From the NCBI RefSeq assembly GCF_901000735.1, contig NC_081541.1, positions 4,767,021 through 4,831,020 on the forward strand: a DNA stretch of 64,000 nt, written 5' to 3'. This DNA is from Corylus avellana. Its lineage: Eukaryota; Streptophyta; Magnoliopsida; Fagales; Betulaceae. Below, in pieces: positions 11,953-24,900 of this stretch. Both the position numbers and the translations under genes were made by a program. Each line of letters opens with the position of its first letter. The first letter of the stretch is position 1. Below the pieces are notes generated by a model. It saw only the letters and a program-made list of their open reading frames with translations, was not told where the DNA came from and made no database searches.

Positions 11953-12129
11953 GGTTGCGATGAGGTTGAGGACGCGAGGGCAAGACGAGGCGGCTAGCTC
12001 TCTGTCACGTCACACGGGAGTAAGGCTGAGGTTATATGGGGATAACTTCTATAAGCCCTGCCAATCAAAGCTGGCCACCTAAGACTATTTCACCAAACCA
12101 TAACACTAGATTACATAGCTTTTTTCAAT

Positions 12130-12420
12130 TTTTATTTTTATTTTTATTTTTTTTGGTAATATGGAGGAAGGCTAGCGAGCCACCCTTGGGTGGAGGTGGG
12201 CACGCAACCATCCCAAGCAAATTTTGGGTGTCTCTTTGGCCACCCTAGATGGGCCGAGGCTGGCCGCGCGACCACTTTAGCCCATCTAGGGTAGCTCTCC
12301 GATCACCCCAAATAGAGATGGGGTGGCTTGCAATTTTTGTTTTTAAATAAATTTAATTGGTTTTTTATTTTTATTTTTTTCTTCTGAAACTTGGTATAAT
12401 TTGGTGTGATAGTGTTTTCT
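12130..12420. repeat. GGGTGG/CCACCC-rich core, foldback-element relative
   Basis: A GC-rich stretch (about 12170-12330) with GCCACCCTTGGGTGG, GGCCACCCTAGATGGG and its inverted partner CCCATCTAGGGTAG, and GATGGGGTGGC. It is flanked by T-rich tracts. This is the same core style as the foldback elements at 0.3, 35.9, 47.6 and 63.1 kb, but clear long outer arms were not found. It may be a decayed member. Confidence 0.5.
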
Positions 12421-12630
12421 CTTTAAACTTAGGTTTATTCTAAAATGTTAAGGTGTCACTTGCCCAATGGTAAGCACAAAGGGGTGACTTTGTGCCACCT
12501 CCGTATAGAAGTCACTCTCAATACTATGATTTATATTTTTGTCTTCTTTTTATTTTTAAAAATTAATTGTATTTTTTAAAATTAAAATTAATTCTTAAAG
12601 AATAAATTAATTTTTAAGAATAAAATAATA

Positions 12631-13543
12631 CAAAAGTCCTTGTATGCTCATAATAGTTAGCACAAAAGTTATTTATTATTATTATTATTTTTTTTTTTAA
12701 TGAAAATCTAAGGATTTCATTGACTAAAGATCACGAAAATAAAGCTCTTACAGAGTATAGTAAAAAGCTTTTACATCACTGCAAAAATCATAGCCACATG
12801 CTATGAGATTACAAAGTCATAAATATAAACAAAATTAAATACACTTAAAGAGCTGACCTGCTTTGAGTAGACTAGATCTGAGATATTAGTCAAATTTCCT
12901 AACAAAATTTATTTAAACTGGCTGTGAGATATAACTCCTCACGCTCAGGCCGTGAAAAATAACCTTTCACCCCTAATTATTCATCCTCACTCATGAGAGT
13001 AGATCTAGAAAGATAAAACTCTTATTCAAAACACAAACAAACAACCAGCAAACAACATCAGCGGCCAATGAGGAGATGAACGGCACAACAAGATGGAAGG
13101 TGGATGGATACATAGCGGAGAGGCCGAAGTTGCTAATCTAGTTAAAAAACACTTACAAACATGTAGGAGTAAGGAGTTGAAGGGGAATAAGAGAGGAGGG
13201 AGCAAATCTTGCTCCCTCCTCTTCTTAAAACTGTTTTATGAGGAGAATGACCGATAGACGGCTCATCCCTCTTGCTTCTTGTTTATATGTCAATGTATGA
13301 GGTACTCGAATTGCTACTTGATTCTTGAACATGAAAATATTTTGTCTGGAAACGCTTTTTCTAAATCCAGGACTACTACGACTCCACAATGCAACGCGCT
13401 TACAAAAGTTATCTTTTCTAGATCTAGGATAGATACGATCATACGACTCCACAATGCAACGTGCTTACAAAATTTATCTTTTGAGCATCCGTAATAGTTA
13501 TCACAAAAGTCCTAGATATGCTCATAATAGTTATCAAAAATCT
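12631..13543. repeat. Unclassified repeat-like region with direct-repeat ends and an internal tandem duplication
   Basis: CAAAAGTCCTTG...ATGCTCATAATAGTTA at 12631 recurs as CAAAAGTCCTAG...ATGCTCATAATAGTTA at 13503. Within it, a segment with ACGACTCCACAATGCAACG recurs about 66 bp apart (near 13378 and 13444). An inverted pair GGAGGGAGCAAATC / TTGCTCCCTCC lies at 13195-13222. No protein is recognisable. It could be a decayed retroelement. Confidence 0.4.
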
Positions 13544-14496
13544 TAATCGACCTATAAAAATTTAATTTCCTCAAATATTTTAAAATCTCTTTTTGAAGTA
13601 CTACAACTCTCATTAAGTTGAACAGAATTTAGACCCAGGTCTGCAATTTTAGTTATAAATACGTAACACTCATTATAATAGCATGTTGATGCTCATCTTA
13701 ACATCATGATTATATGTATCACAATAATTTAAACGTAATAACATCATGCAAATAGAGCCCATCAGAATTGTTGCTTTTTGGAATCAGAAGGCCACTAATC
13801 AAAACAATTATATGTCACAAGGCCAATAGCAGGCCTTGTATCAAAAAATAACCCTAATTGTTATACTTAATTTGTAGAGTTTGTTTTTTATATTTTGTTT
13901 GAAAAACATTTTAATATGATATAAAGATAAAAGTCGTTTTGAGTATTTTTGTATTTTAAGTTATTTATTAATATTTTTTTTTTTTTGAAAAGAAAAAATA
14001 GAAGCAAGAAGGAAAAAACTTTTATCAAACAACCACACGTCTATCTCTTATTGTACTTCGTTAAATGAGTGGAGGTTTGTATTTTTTTTTTGTTATCAAT
14101 GGTTGGGATTGTTTAAAAAAAAAATTGAAGGGTAGGGATTTTTTTGGTACTACAACTTCAATAGCTTTATATATATTAAAATTTTTTGAAATGAAAGAGG
14201 TCATATTCTTCACAAAACACCTCTTACACAAACAAATACGGAAATTGAACTTGAAAAAAATAAAAAATAAAAATAGAGGGCCACCCTTGAATCACCTAGC
14301 GCGCAAGCTAGCAGAAACCCCTCGAATCCTCCAGAATAGGCAGAACCGGAAAAATATAAACGTTATTAGTAACCGTATTTTTGCACCGCCTCGCGCCTCT
14401 TACCCTTTAATAAAAACAGAACTGTTTAGAAAGAAAAGGAAAAGGAAACAAGGCTCAGACACAAAGACAGGGAGGAAGGAAAGGAAAGGGAAGGAA
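13544..14496. other. AT-rich intergenic stretch and promoter side of the zinc-ribbon gene
   Basis: No gene is visible. An open frame running in from 14065 is Lys/Asn-rich and low complexity, unlike coding DNA, until the ATG at 14497. A purine-rich leader (about 14430-14496) probably is the 5' UTR. Confidence 0.35.
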
Positions 14497-14829
14497 ATGT
14501 TCTTCTTCTTTGCAGGAGGAGTAGAGCAACAGGTCAGGCAGGTGCTGAAATATGGTGCGGGCAGGTGCATAGCGTGCCGATCGCCGGCTGATCTGGTGGA
14601 GTACGAGAAGGTCCTGAAGCTATTCTTCGTTCCGGTGTGGAGGTGGCGGGGGAAAGAGCCCGTGATGCACTGCAACAACTGCAACCTCTTCTTCCCTCGC
14701 TCCTACTCTCTACCGCCGCCACCGCCACTGACCGCCGATTCGGTCTCGGCCGTCTTGCGGTGCCGTTCGTGTGACCAGGCGGTGGAGCCCGATTTCAGAT
14801 TCTGCCCCTTTTGTGGCTCTGCTCTGTGA
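14497..14829 (+). CDS. Small zinc-ribbon family protein
   Basis: Intronless ORF of 110 residues from the ATG at 14497. Four Cys-x2-Cys pairs are visible: CIAC (24-27), CNNC (59-62), CRSC (89-92) and CPFC (103-106). The first two probably form one zinc ribbon and the last two a C-terminal ribbon ending CPFCGSAL, typical of small plant zinc-ribbon proteins. Between the ribbons are a Trp/Arg-rich segment (VWRWRGKEP) and a proline run (residues 73-77). The frame stays open upstream to 14065, but that part is low complexity, so the ATG at 14497 in a purine-rich leader is preferred. The molecular role is unknown; zinc binding is inferred from the cysteines. Confidence 0.8.
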   Translation: MFFFFAGGVEQQVRQVLKYGAGRCIACRSPADLVEYEKVLKLFFVPVWRWRGKEPVMHCNNCNLFFPRSYSLPPPPPLTADSVSAVLRCRSCDQAVEPDFRFCPFCGSAL

Positions 14830-15746
14830 GCGTTGTTTTCTCTTTTTTTGGGTTCTCTTTGGCATTGTGTCAGATGGTTGTCGTGTATAGGCGAACACTT
14901 GAGGGTTTTGGGTTTTTGCGTGGGGTTGTAATTCGTGAAATGGGTTTGTAAAAATTATGATCTTTTATAAATAGTTGTGTTAATCTCTTTGTTATAGCCT
15001 GATTTCAAAGAGAGTAATTGGTGGCGAACTTTTCTCTGTAATTTCGTGAGATGGGGTTGTTTGTCTGATGCAACTATAATAAGAATTAAGAGGCAAGTTC
15101 AATACCCATTTGGATACTAAAAGTATATTCTTTTGAGCGTGATTTGGCAATTATCAAGTTGCACTATTTGATAATGGCATCCATGTAACAATCTGCTGGA
15201 TAATCAGCCCCCAACTCCTTGTTTTTGCTCATAGGCGGCATGGAAGTTGGGTTTGATTTATCGCCACTTGATGCATCACTTGTCTCTTTTTCGACAGAAC
15301 TCTATTGAAAGTTTATATTGCGAGCTATGGGAGATCAGAGATCTTGGTTTTCCATTTGCTCAAAGCGATGCAGTGTAAAAGAACCAAAATTTTTTATTAG
15401 AAAGGTAAGAGACTAACACCAGCCTCTAAGACCAGAAAACAGTCTTCATCACTCCGTCAAGTGGTGAATTATTCAAGGAAAAAATTGATTTGACTGTACA
15501 CAGAAACAATAAAAATTAGTGTAACAGTTTCTTTTAGTTTACAAGGGTTTGTGTGTAAGGACCGTTTGTTCTCTGCCTCGAATCACTAACAATTTCCGCC
15601 AAGGGGGTTTATTTGAGAGAGCAAGGGTATGGGAAACTGCACAACATCGGGTGCTTGTTTGCGATTCTCCGCCCTGATATCCATTAAATGTGCAAGTTGT
15701 TCGGAGGGCTCATCCACAGAAGTTAAATCCATCATCAAATGTGATT
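14830..15746. other. Intergenic stretch between convergent zinc-ribbon and CAO genes
   Basis: The zinc-ribbon gene (+) and CAO (-) converge here, so this stretch holds both 3' UTRs. I see no ORF or RNA gene I can support. Confidence 0.5.
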
Positions 15747-18700
15747 CTACATTGATTTGTTGAATGGTAGTTTAGCTCCTTTCTCCACAGCATCTCTCCA
15801 TAGCCTATACCTTACACCAAGCTTGTCATAGGATACCGGCCAATTCCAGACGTTTGCACCGTTGATCATGCGCTCTTGCTGGCCGAGTACAAGCCGGAGA
15901 TCCTCGTTCAAGACCTGTGTCAATTCAACATCAAGAATGTTTGGATAATAAAGTCAGTAAGGAGTATAGCTGGGCAAGAAATTGGCATTTTTTTCTTCTT
16001 CCACAAGAAACTAGTTAGATCCTTCTGCAACAGGCTAAACTAACAAAGTTGAGAAACGAATAAGTGAATTCTCTTTACCTGTTCTGCAAAATGCCTCCAC
16101 AGATATTGCATGAAAGGAATGTGCTTAAGCAGGGGAGCAAAATCCAATGACATTCTGTATAATAACCTCGTTTTCTGCCTCGATGAAGGTAAGCACACGT
16201 GAAGTTGGTGAAGGTGTGTCGGACACTGCTGGGTACTCTGTCCTCCCAGTTTTCCGGGCTTTGAGATCCCTATGGTTGATAGCACCATACAAGGCGGCCG
16301 AAATTCCATATCTATCGGATAAGGGTCCCAATATCCTTGGAGGCCAGATTCAGGAGTCAAAAATTTCACCAAGCTGAAAGAACAGATTATTCGAATTGGT
16401 AAGAGAGTTTTGACTGGACTTGCGTGAAAGGAATGAGTTATGGGAAACAAAGAAGCATTTCAATTGTTGGTGAGATATAGACTTGATGCCTAAACTGCGG
16501 CCGATCAGTTTAGCTGACTTCATGCCCTGCACCCCAAAATGATCCTATTTTTCTCTGTTTATGCTTTGTCTATGTTATCAATATTCTAGTATATCATGTC
16601 ATTAGGTTACAAATATAAATCCTGAATGCTGAGGAGAAAAGAAAAGAAAAAAATAATGATATAATTGCTATGTAAAACAAAAATGAGAATGAGATAGCCT
16701 CATTTTTCTATGGTATCCCTCGAAAACTTCATATATTATTTACTTTTTCTTTCTCAGCTTTTTGAGTAAAAATGGGTAATCTTGAGAATGATTACAGGAA
16801 CCATTCTCTTGGGAAAAATGAATATGTTAAATACTAGTAATAAGAGGAACTAACCTTGGAACGCTCCATCCTTTAGCGAAGGTGGAAGTGTGAGTAAAAG
16901 GGGCATGCGCAAGATCCAAAAGATTATCTAAAAGTAGCCCATGTTCCACTGGAAGCTCCATTACAATCTGTCATATGCAAGGACATAAAAGAGATTGAGA
17001 TGACCCATGTTCTCTCATAGAATCATCTAAAGCAGAATTCACATGCTTCATGCATTCACAATAATTAGAAGCCAGAAGGATATGAATGTCTGTAGCCATA
17101 CCTCAGCATGGATTTGAAATCCTGGAGGTGGTTGTAAAGAAGGAATGGTGGCTGCTGGAGGGTCATTGCCAGGCCAAATCCAGATCATCCCCTCTTGCTC
17201 AAAGCATGGCAATGACTTTATCTTCACATTAAGTAATCGCGTAGATGGCATTTTCTCACATTTTCCATCTGTTGAGTACTCCCATCCTGACATTCACCCA
17301 TAACACATTATCACATAGGTTTTCATTGTTGTAGTAGTTTACAATTAAATTTTCATGTATGACCCACATATTATCGGACCACATAAACTTTAGTTATTTC
17401 ACTGATTCTTACTTACCATGGTAGGGGCATTGGATGCGACCCTCATTTATTGAACCAAGGTGAAGAGGGCATGCTCTATGTGCACAGGTGTTCTGGACAC
17501 ATCCAGGTTTCCCATCTTTTCCACGAAAGACAACCCACGGTTCCTCAAAACAATCAATTGGCATCTGAAACAGAAAAGTGATGAGGATTTCATAAGATGA
17601 CTTTCACAGAATAATTACTTGTGGAAAACAGAGATGATTTACACCATTAAAGCATGACAAAAATGCAATGCTCACAAAATAAGTAATCAATACATAAAAG
17701 AATGAATTACAAACTTTTCAAGCTATAGCTTACCATTGTATCATCCTTCAGATCATTGGAGAAAGCAACAGGATACCAGAAATTCTTTAAGAGTGGATGG
17801 TACGGTTGAACAGGACCCGACACGTCCAAGCTCTTACGGGGCAACCTCCTCTGGACGACATCATGAGTATGTGTGGAAGTACTGGGAGATGGGGATGTTT
17901 GGTTTGATGCTGTTGCACTTCTGTCTTGTAACAGCCTATCATTCACCAATGCTTCCATGTAAGCTAGTTTATCTAAAGCAGTGGCGACCCTTGCTTCAGA
18001 CATGTGAACCTGTTGTTATTCAAGGGTTAGATATCAAATGCAAACAAGATAAGATTTGTATGGAACATAAACATAAGATTCCTCAAGATCTAATAATCAG
18101 TTGGATGGTCTAAAATGAAGGGTATGTTTCAATGGAAATGTGAAATGAATTGCAATCTAATGATTTGTACGTCATTGATGGTATGTACCCTGACAGACAT
18201 GATTTAATAAAAACAATTACAATTATCAAGTCAGAATTCATTATCTCATTAACTAATAATTTCAACACCTGTCTGTGAGCTTGTGATAAGTCTTCTTGCA
18301 ACCCCGCGAGCTCCTTCTTCATTGTGCCAATGGACTTGTAATCACGGGCTAGAGGATTTAGAACTTCTACAACCTGCAGGCCATTTTCTAAAAATGAGAA
18401 TTGCCTCACAAAAGAAAGAAACCCCTTAACAGAACCAAACTCCAAAGGATCAAATTCAGCAATCCCATTAAGGCATGATTTGCATGGACTCTAAGCTAGT
18501 GAAATCATGAAAATGAAGAGGTATCAAAAGAACCTTTTCATGAAGGAGCATGATTGTGAGCACATCTTGTCGAGCCCTCCAGTCACAGTACTGAATATCA
18601 AATCTGGCCACTTCCAGGGCTTGGTTCACATCCAAGAACTTCCCTTTGCATTGCGGGACTCTAGACCTCGGATCCTCCACATCAAACAGAGGTCCCCAGG

Positions 18701-19191
18701 AACTCTTCTTTTCTATCCCTCCTTCCTCTCCAAATACAGCAAAAACCCCAAATCCTCCTCTGACGCCCTGAAATCCAACCAAACCCACAACGATCTGAGT
18801 TAAACATAATCCAATCTAAGAATCAGCTAATAAATAGGTACACTTTCCCGATAAAATTTAGCAGGTGCCCAGTGCACATAAAAACTTAAAACAGAAACTT
18901 ACAGTCTACAGAGAATCGTGTATTCTGGGATGAAACAACTTTCCCATACATTTTTTCGGGTGCCCATTTTATTTTATTTTTTTCAGATAAAACAAATGAA
19001 AGATCATAGTCCTTGCCCATTAAGACCATTCTTATAAGCTAGAGATCAACTAACATGTTGTTCCAGTTCTTTTACCATACACCCAGAAGAAAAAAAAGAA
19101 AGAAATTTAGTACCTTTTTAGTGTTGAACTTAGATGATCTACCAAGAGAGATTGGCAAAGAGAGTGCTGAAGCAGTAGCTACGGTGTTCAT
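15747..19191 (-). CDS. CAO: Chlorophyllide a oxygenase, chloroplast precursor
   Basis: Nine coding exons: 19114-19191, 18534-18794, 18269-18373, 17734-18009, 17417-17564, 17102-17286, 16855-16967, 16079-16373 and 15747-15914. All have GT-AG introns and closed phases; 1629 nt give 542 residues, close to the usual about 535. The enzyme converts chlorophyllide a to b in the plastid by two oxygenations of the C7 methyl group. Seen: an N-terminal transit-type region, the regulatory A-type region ([32 protein letters not shown]), a linker, then the Rieske centre C267-x-H269 and C286-x2-H289 (CAH, CPYHGW). The mononuclear iron site follows around N366-D369-H372-H377 ([13 protein letters not shown]). 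The C-terminal part includes [16 protein letters not shown] and [14 protein letters not shown]. No defect is seen. A GA-rich tract lies just upstream of the ATG. Confidence 0.96.
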
Positions 19192-19915
19192 GTCTTGGCG
19201 TCTGAAACTGACAGACTCTTGGGGTGAGAGAGAGAGAGAGGGACTGAGAAAGAGAAGGAAGGAAACATGCGCAATATTAGTGAGAGAGATTTATTTTGGG
19301 GATTTTGTAGATAAGAGGTTGGTATTTCCCGCGATCTAGGTTGTCCGTCCAAGGGTTGACACGTGGACAAGCGTGGACTCCTTGGTCGAACACGTGGCCT
19401 CCCCTGCCTCCACATGCTTTTTTGGGGTCTGGGAGAGTATCGTCGCACAGTGGGGCCTGACATCTTTCCAGCTCGGACGGCAAAGACCGAAGATAAATCA
19501 CTCTATCTGTTGTGTTTTGGGTTGTTTGTCTTGACTCTTGCTGCTTGGGATTTTGAAAATGTCAGGGCTGTGATCGTATGAGATCGGTAATAGCCTAATA
19601 GGCCTTTCTAAAAGCTGATGTGGACCATAACTAAATCTTATCCGTCCATCATGTTGGATATTGCAACTTCTTGTTGATTGCTTGGCACCTCAGAACCTTG
19701 CATGGAAAATGAAAGAGTTGTATGGGTACAACGTTATTAATTCGTTCAATTCAGGAAAATTATAAAACTATCTTTTATGCTTTGTTCTTATTTTTTTGCA
19801 AAAACCCTAAAATCACCTCAAATTGGATTCAACAGTGCTATAGTATCGTCATTTATCACTTCATTAATTATCATATTAAATAATAATTAGATAATAAATG
19901 ATGATACGGCAAAAT
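19192..19915. other. CAO promoter side and left flank of block A
   Basis: A (GA)n-rich leader lies near 19226-19260. The stretch ends with an AT-rich hairpin, GTATCGTCATTTAT paired with ATAAATGATGATAC (about 19842-19907), directly before similarity with block B begins. Confidence 0.4.
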
Positions 19916-20253
19916 CTCAATGAATTATAATGCCATTTTATCATTGGGCTTGAGTTCTGGGATTTTTGGGCATGGAGGATCTTTCGAAGACACCATCTCG
20001 TCATCTTATGCTGTTATTTATTAAAATAATATATCACATGAGATTGTGACATGCATTTGAGAACCAAATTTTTTAAAAACCTATCATATCTACCTTCTTC
20101 CTTCCTACTTTGGTGAATGATGTGTTGGTACTGCATTAAAGCTTTCAATGCTTTTTCATCATTAACTCCCAAGTCACTGTCCGCAATTGGATGGAGATTT
20201 CTTGTATTTAATGCCTAAAATTTTAGATGGTGCTCGATCTACCTACCCTAAAC

Positions 20254-20669
20254 TAGGGTTGAGCGTCGGTCGGTAATGTTGGTTTTAGTATAAAATTTTT
20301 ATTTTCGTCTTTTGAACCGACAATGTCGATAAAGTCGGTTATTTCATCGACTTATTCTGTCAAATTTTATTTTATTTTGCATTTCGAACCAAATGTGGTC
20401 GGTAAAGTCGGTGTCGGTCGGAAGTCGGTAAAGTCGGTGTCGGTAATGTCGCCATGTCGGTATGTGAAAAAGTGGCAAATTTGTCGGTAAAGTCGGTCGA
20501 AAGTCGGTCGGTAAAGTCAGTTCGGTTAAAAAACCTCTTTCACCTACCGAACCGAAAAATTCGGAATAAAAAAAATCATGCCGCCTATTGTCCGCCATCT
20601 AGTCGGTAACGGTTGGTGTCGGTTGAAAGTCGGTCGGAAATCGATTAATCGGTAATTTGTTCAGCCCTA
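20254..20669. mobile_element. Non-autonomous hAT-type MITE, 416 bp, with 8-bp target duplication
   Basis: The element starts TAGGGTTGAGC and ends GTTCAGCCCTA, imperfect terminal inverted repeats of hAT type. It is flanked on both sides by CCCTAAAC (20246-20253 and 20670-20677), an 8-bp duplication as expected for hAT. Block B has a single CCCTAAAC (48201-48208) and no element. The interior carries many GTCGGT / GTCGGTAAA motifs on one side and ACCGA partners on the other, resembling hAT subterminal repeats. There is no transposase ORF. Confidence 0.93.
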
Positions 20670-21102
20670 CCCTAAACAACTTAAGTTATAGATTATGCAA
20701 CCCCTTTTCTCTTAGGTTGCCTAGATTTCAAAAATTCAGATAAACTAATCATAGAAGATCCCAATCCCTTACACCCCTTGATGACAAAGAGTTTTTTTGG
20801 TTTAAAGATTTTATAGTGTAGTGGTATTTTTCTTTATATATTTTAGAAAAAAATTTAAGGCTTAACTCTCTGGTAGTGGAATTTATGGGAATTTCATCTA
20901 TAAAAAAGTTTATGGGGAAAAGAGGTATTTCATCCATCCTTTGAAAGAAAAGCAAAGAAAATCTCTTTCCCTCACATGAAATCACTTTGAAAATATTAAG
21001 GTTTGTTACACATATACATGGGCCTATGATTGAATACATGCATATTTATTGCATTTTATTGAATAAATCATTTAGATTTTCTTATAAACATTATTATAAA
21101 TA

Positions 21103-21470
21103 GGGAAAAATACAAAATTACTCAATGTAATTTACCTGCTTTGCAATTAACTCATTAGAATATTAAAATGAACTCAAATGTCCCCGAAGTATGTCAAAGA
21201 AATAATTTAGTCCCTACAGTCAAATTTTGTTCATTGACTTAACAAATTATGATAGCGTGAAACGTTCGAGCCAATAAAATTATGACACCTGTCCTATTTA
21301 AATCAGTGTCACACTAACGGAATATGTTAAATTAGTTGACGAAATTTGACTATAAAGACTAAATTATTTTTTTAGCATACCTTAGAGACCTTTGAGTTTA
21401 TTTTGATATCACATGGAGCTAATTGTAAATTATGTAAACCACTATGACTAATTTGCATTTTTTCCTTATA
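21103..21470. mobile_element. Foldback MITE (block A copy)
   Basis: The left arm (GGGAAAAATACAAAATTAC, TTTGCAATTAACTC, AATTTAGTCCCTAC) pairs with the reverse complement of the right arm (GGAGCTAATTGTAAAT, GACTAATTTGCATTTTTTCC). The arms are about 130 bp. The same insertion is in block B (about 48632-48997). Ends are approximate. Confidence 0.7.
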
Positions 21471-21920
21471 AATTTCACCAAATATAAATTAATAAAAAAA
21501 AATTTCCATGACGATATAGACCAATCTAATAAACTCATAAGATTAACGGTTTGATTCACTTTTTTTTAAAAAAATATCTTCATTAATATTAATATATGAA
21601 ACATAAAATTTTATTGGATAACCAAAAGCGACTCAAAATCTTCCCTTAATATTCCTACAAAGTACAAAGCCAAAAATTGTGTCTCCCCGCCGCTTGCCCG
21701 AGAAGTCTACAAGAGTTGGGTCGGCAATCGGCATCTGGTATTCGGTTCGGGACGGGTCTCGTGGACAACCCAGTGACCCACTACAAGTTTGCGGGTATTG
21801 GAAGCAAAAGCAATCCTTTTCGGTCGGCGACGAACTGAATATTTGAATCCCCAAGAAAATCAGTGGCTGGCTACCTTTGTGTACAGCGTGGCCAGAGAAA
21901 GGGAGAGATAAGAGCGAGTG

Positions 21921-24900
21921 ATGGCTAGAACAGCGCAAAATGAGAACAAAGCGGGGATTTTCTTCTTGGCTACCCTGGTGCTTTGGTTCGTGTCGGTTTG
22001 GTTCGAAATAGTTTTCAACAAGCGCAAGGAGCTGCTGTGTGTCATCGCTGGCTGTTGCTTTTACCAAGCGGCCAACCGGGTCGTCCGCTTTTGGCTCTCT
22101 CGGGACCCTCTCTTCGTTAACACCTCCGTTTCTCTCCTCCACTCCTCCATCACCTCCGTCTCTGGTTCGTTCATTTCCAATCATTCACCTTCTCTTCGTT
22201 TCTTATTCTGGGTTTTGTTCCATATCTTGAATTGGGGTTTTTCCCTTCTTGGTATTGTCAATGCTAGTGATGAGTTATTGTTATTTCTGCTCCTGATATT
22301 TATGTGTGCTAAAGAGTGGTTTGTATTGTTTGTATTGTTGCGGTGGTAATTCTCTTTTCTAGAATTATGCATGTCCGGTAGGAATCCAGATAGTATCCTT
22401 TGAAAATTGTTTGGAATTACGAGTCTATGCCCCTTCCTATGTTGGCATGCTTGTTGAACGCATGGTTTGGAAAATTCTTCTGATACAAATCCCATATTGG
22501 CAATACCCAATTAATGCAGCATCATGTTCAATGTTGTTATAGCAACCTTTTCAACATTCATTATTTCTTATTTTTTATATATGGATTCCTCGTCGACTCT
22601 TCCCCTCGATCCTTTTATCTTGGGCATCAGGTGTCCAAGTAACAGAATATTTTCTATAAATTAGGGTGAGGAAAGTATATGCACCATCAAGAGATGACAA
22701 CTAAAAGCTCTTGTTATGCGTTCTAAGAGTGAGGATCTCAACACATCTTTTTGTCTGCTCCTCCAAGCTAGAAGGACTAGGTGATTATACTAAGGTGGAG
22801 TTGTTGGCTTTGTAGGAATATTAATGGAGGGTGTGCACCTTGGTTTCTTTCACATGTTGGTTGAGAGTGTCTTTGCTTCTTTCATTTATTTGGCCGCATT
22901 GGTTTTATCCAGCTCTTGGAGGCAGGCCAATCTTATGCTGAGATTTTAAATCTTAACTTCCTTTTACACATAATCTCTTTATATGTCAGCCGATGATTAA
23001 TGTGATTTCCTAGTTAGGAGGAGGTGTTGTCAGTTGTCCCTTGAAGAATTTTTGGCTTTTATTTTTTTCTTTATACAGAGTTACTACTTGGTAAGTCTTA
23101 GCTTGGTCATCATTGTGAGGCAGCCAGAACATGGTTCTGTGGAGCTATTGAATGTTGACAATTGAGCTTCATCAAGGTTACTTATCCAAAAAAAAAAATT
23201 GAGGTTCATCAAGGTTCAGATGATGGGGTGCTTTAAACATGTAAAGCGGTGAAGTTGGTGTATCGAGGAAATCCATAAATGGGAATTTGTTTGCACACTT
23301 TTCTGTAATAGATATCTTGATCAAAAACTGATTTTTAGGACTCTTCTGGGGCAGGGAGGTGGTCTTGCCTTCTAAATAAACTTACTGGTCTTGAGATAAA
23401 AATAAAAAACTGATTCAGAGATCAGTAAGTAAATTAAGTGATGAATGTCCCCTCGAAAAGATGGATTTTCTAACCTAGACAAACAATTTGGGCTGGAGGG
23501 AGTTTCTCTTTACCCCTCACACTACCATATTCAAGTTTTCAAACTAGAGGTGGGGAGAATTGTTACATTTTGAAACAGGTGTTGACTGTCGAGTTTAGCT
23601 TGGTTATCTTCTGGGTAGCTGTTGTTGGTTATCCCTTAGTTGTAGCTTTCAGGTCCATATGTGCATGTTTGCTGAAGATATACACGAATATAGGTTTCAT
23701 ACCTTTATTCAGTCATGCAGGCATATAAATATTAGAATTAGCTGACAAAGAGTTTTAGTATATGTACACTTGTCAAAGCTTGTTTATGATTTATACTTTG
23801 GCTGCTATTGGTTGTTAGACTTAAAAAATTAGGCTATCCTATAAATAAAATTCCATCCCCCTGATGTTTTGGTCAAATAAGTATCTCAAAGGCTTTCTTC
23901 AGGAGATGCTGGCTAAGAGGTGTAAAGAATTTTGTTTAGTTTCTAAGTTTCCTTTGTCTTGGTTTGCAGGTTCTCCTAAGTGTTTCTGACATGTACCTTT
24001 CAATTTTTCGCTCTTATAATTTCAGATACTCATATACACTACTGCAAATTGTGTTGTCTTAGACATTTTCGCTCGTTCTGAATTTGAGTTTTCATGTCTT
24101 TGTATTCTTAGTAATTTCAATTTTTTGTTTATCTCCTCTGCAGTGGTATTCATTTTGGTTAATGAGTGGTTAAAAAATGGATCAAATGGAATGTTTGAGC
24201 ACTCACAGCTGTTTGGGGGTACTTGGCCATGGGCATATCCTGCTTTGTGTTTCTCATGTGGTTACTTTGCATATGATCAGTTGGATATGCTGCATTACCG
24301 GTTATACAGTGGTCGGATCCCTGCCATCTTAGTCCATCATCTAATACTCCTAATCTGCTTCACTCTTGCTTTATATCGAAATGTGACCATCAACTACCTT
24401 ATTCTCACTCTCATTTGTGAGGTATGTTTCTTTTTCTTCCCAAAGTTCTTTCCTGTTTCTATGTAATTGTTTTCTTTTTTCCCATCTTCATTCTTTTTGT
24501 TCAATTATTTCCAGTTTATCGTTTGACCTAGTATTATGGTAATGTAAATGTTGAATTGGCTGAGGCATAGATAGTGGATTATAACATCTAGATGTTTACA
24601 TGGTACCCAAGGTGAGAATCAGATCTCATAGGGTGAAGTGTTTACTTAAACAACTTGAAGAACCCTAATACTTAAATTTTTTAGTTGTGGTGTGAATCTA
24701 GTGTTTGTGTTCTGTATAGTTAGTGATCTGTATAACATGCAAAATTTTCAGATAACCAAGCCTTTAGGTAAAAGTCTGTGTGCTTTTGCATACACACACA
24801 AGTCATGAGAAGTGGTATCCCAATTTCTTTGTTTAATTTTTTTCATGGCAAAGTCTTCAATATCCATTTGTCAACAAGGTGTTGGGCAATTCAATATTAG

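Noticed and set aside
14065..14496. N-terminal extension of the zinc-ribbon frame
   Set aside because: Lys/Asn/Phe-rich low-complexity translation typical of AT-rich non-coding DNA; the ATG at 14497 fits the conserved part.
20340..20660. GTCGGT-rich repeats, first considered a CRISPR-like or satellite array
   Set aside because: Irregular spacing without unique spacers; the stretch is bounded by hAT ends and an 8-bp target duplication, so it is the interior of a MITE.
21633..22184. 183-residue antisense frame over TLC exon 1
   Set aside because: Opposite-strand shadow of exon 1 and its leader; the plus-strand gene has conserved splice sites and a recognised domain.
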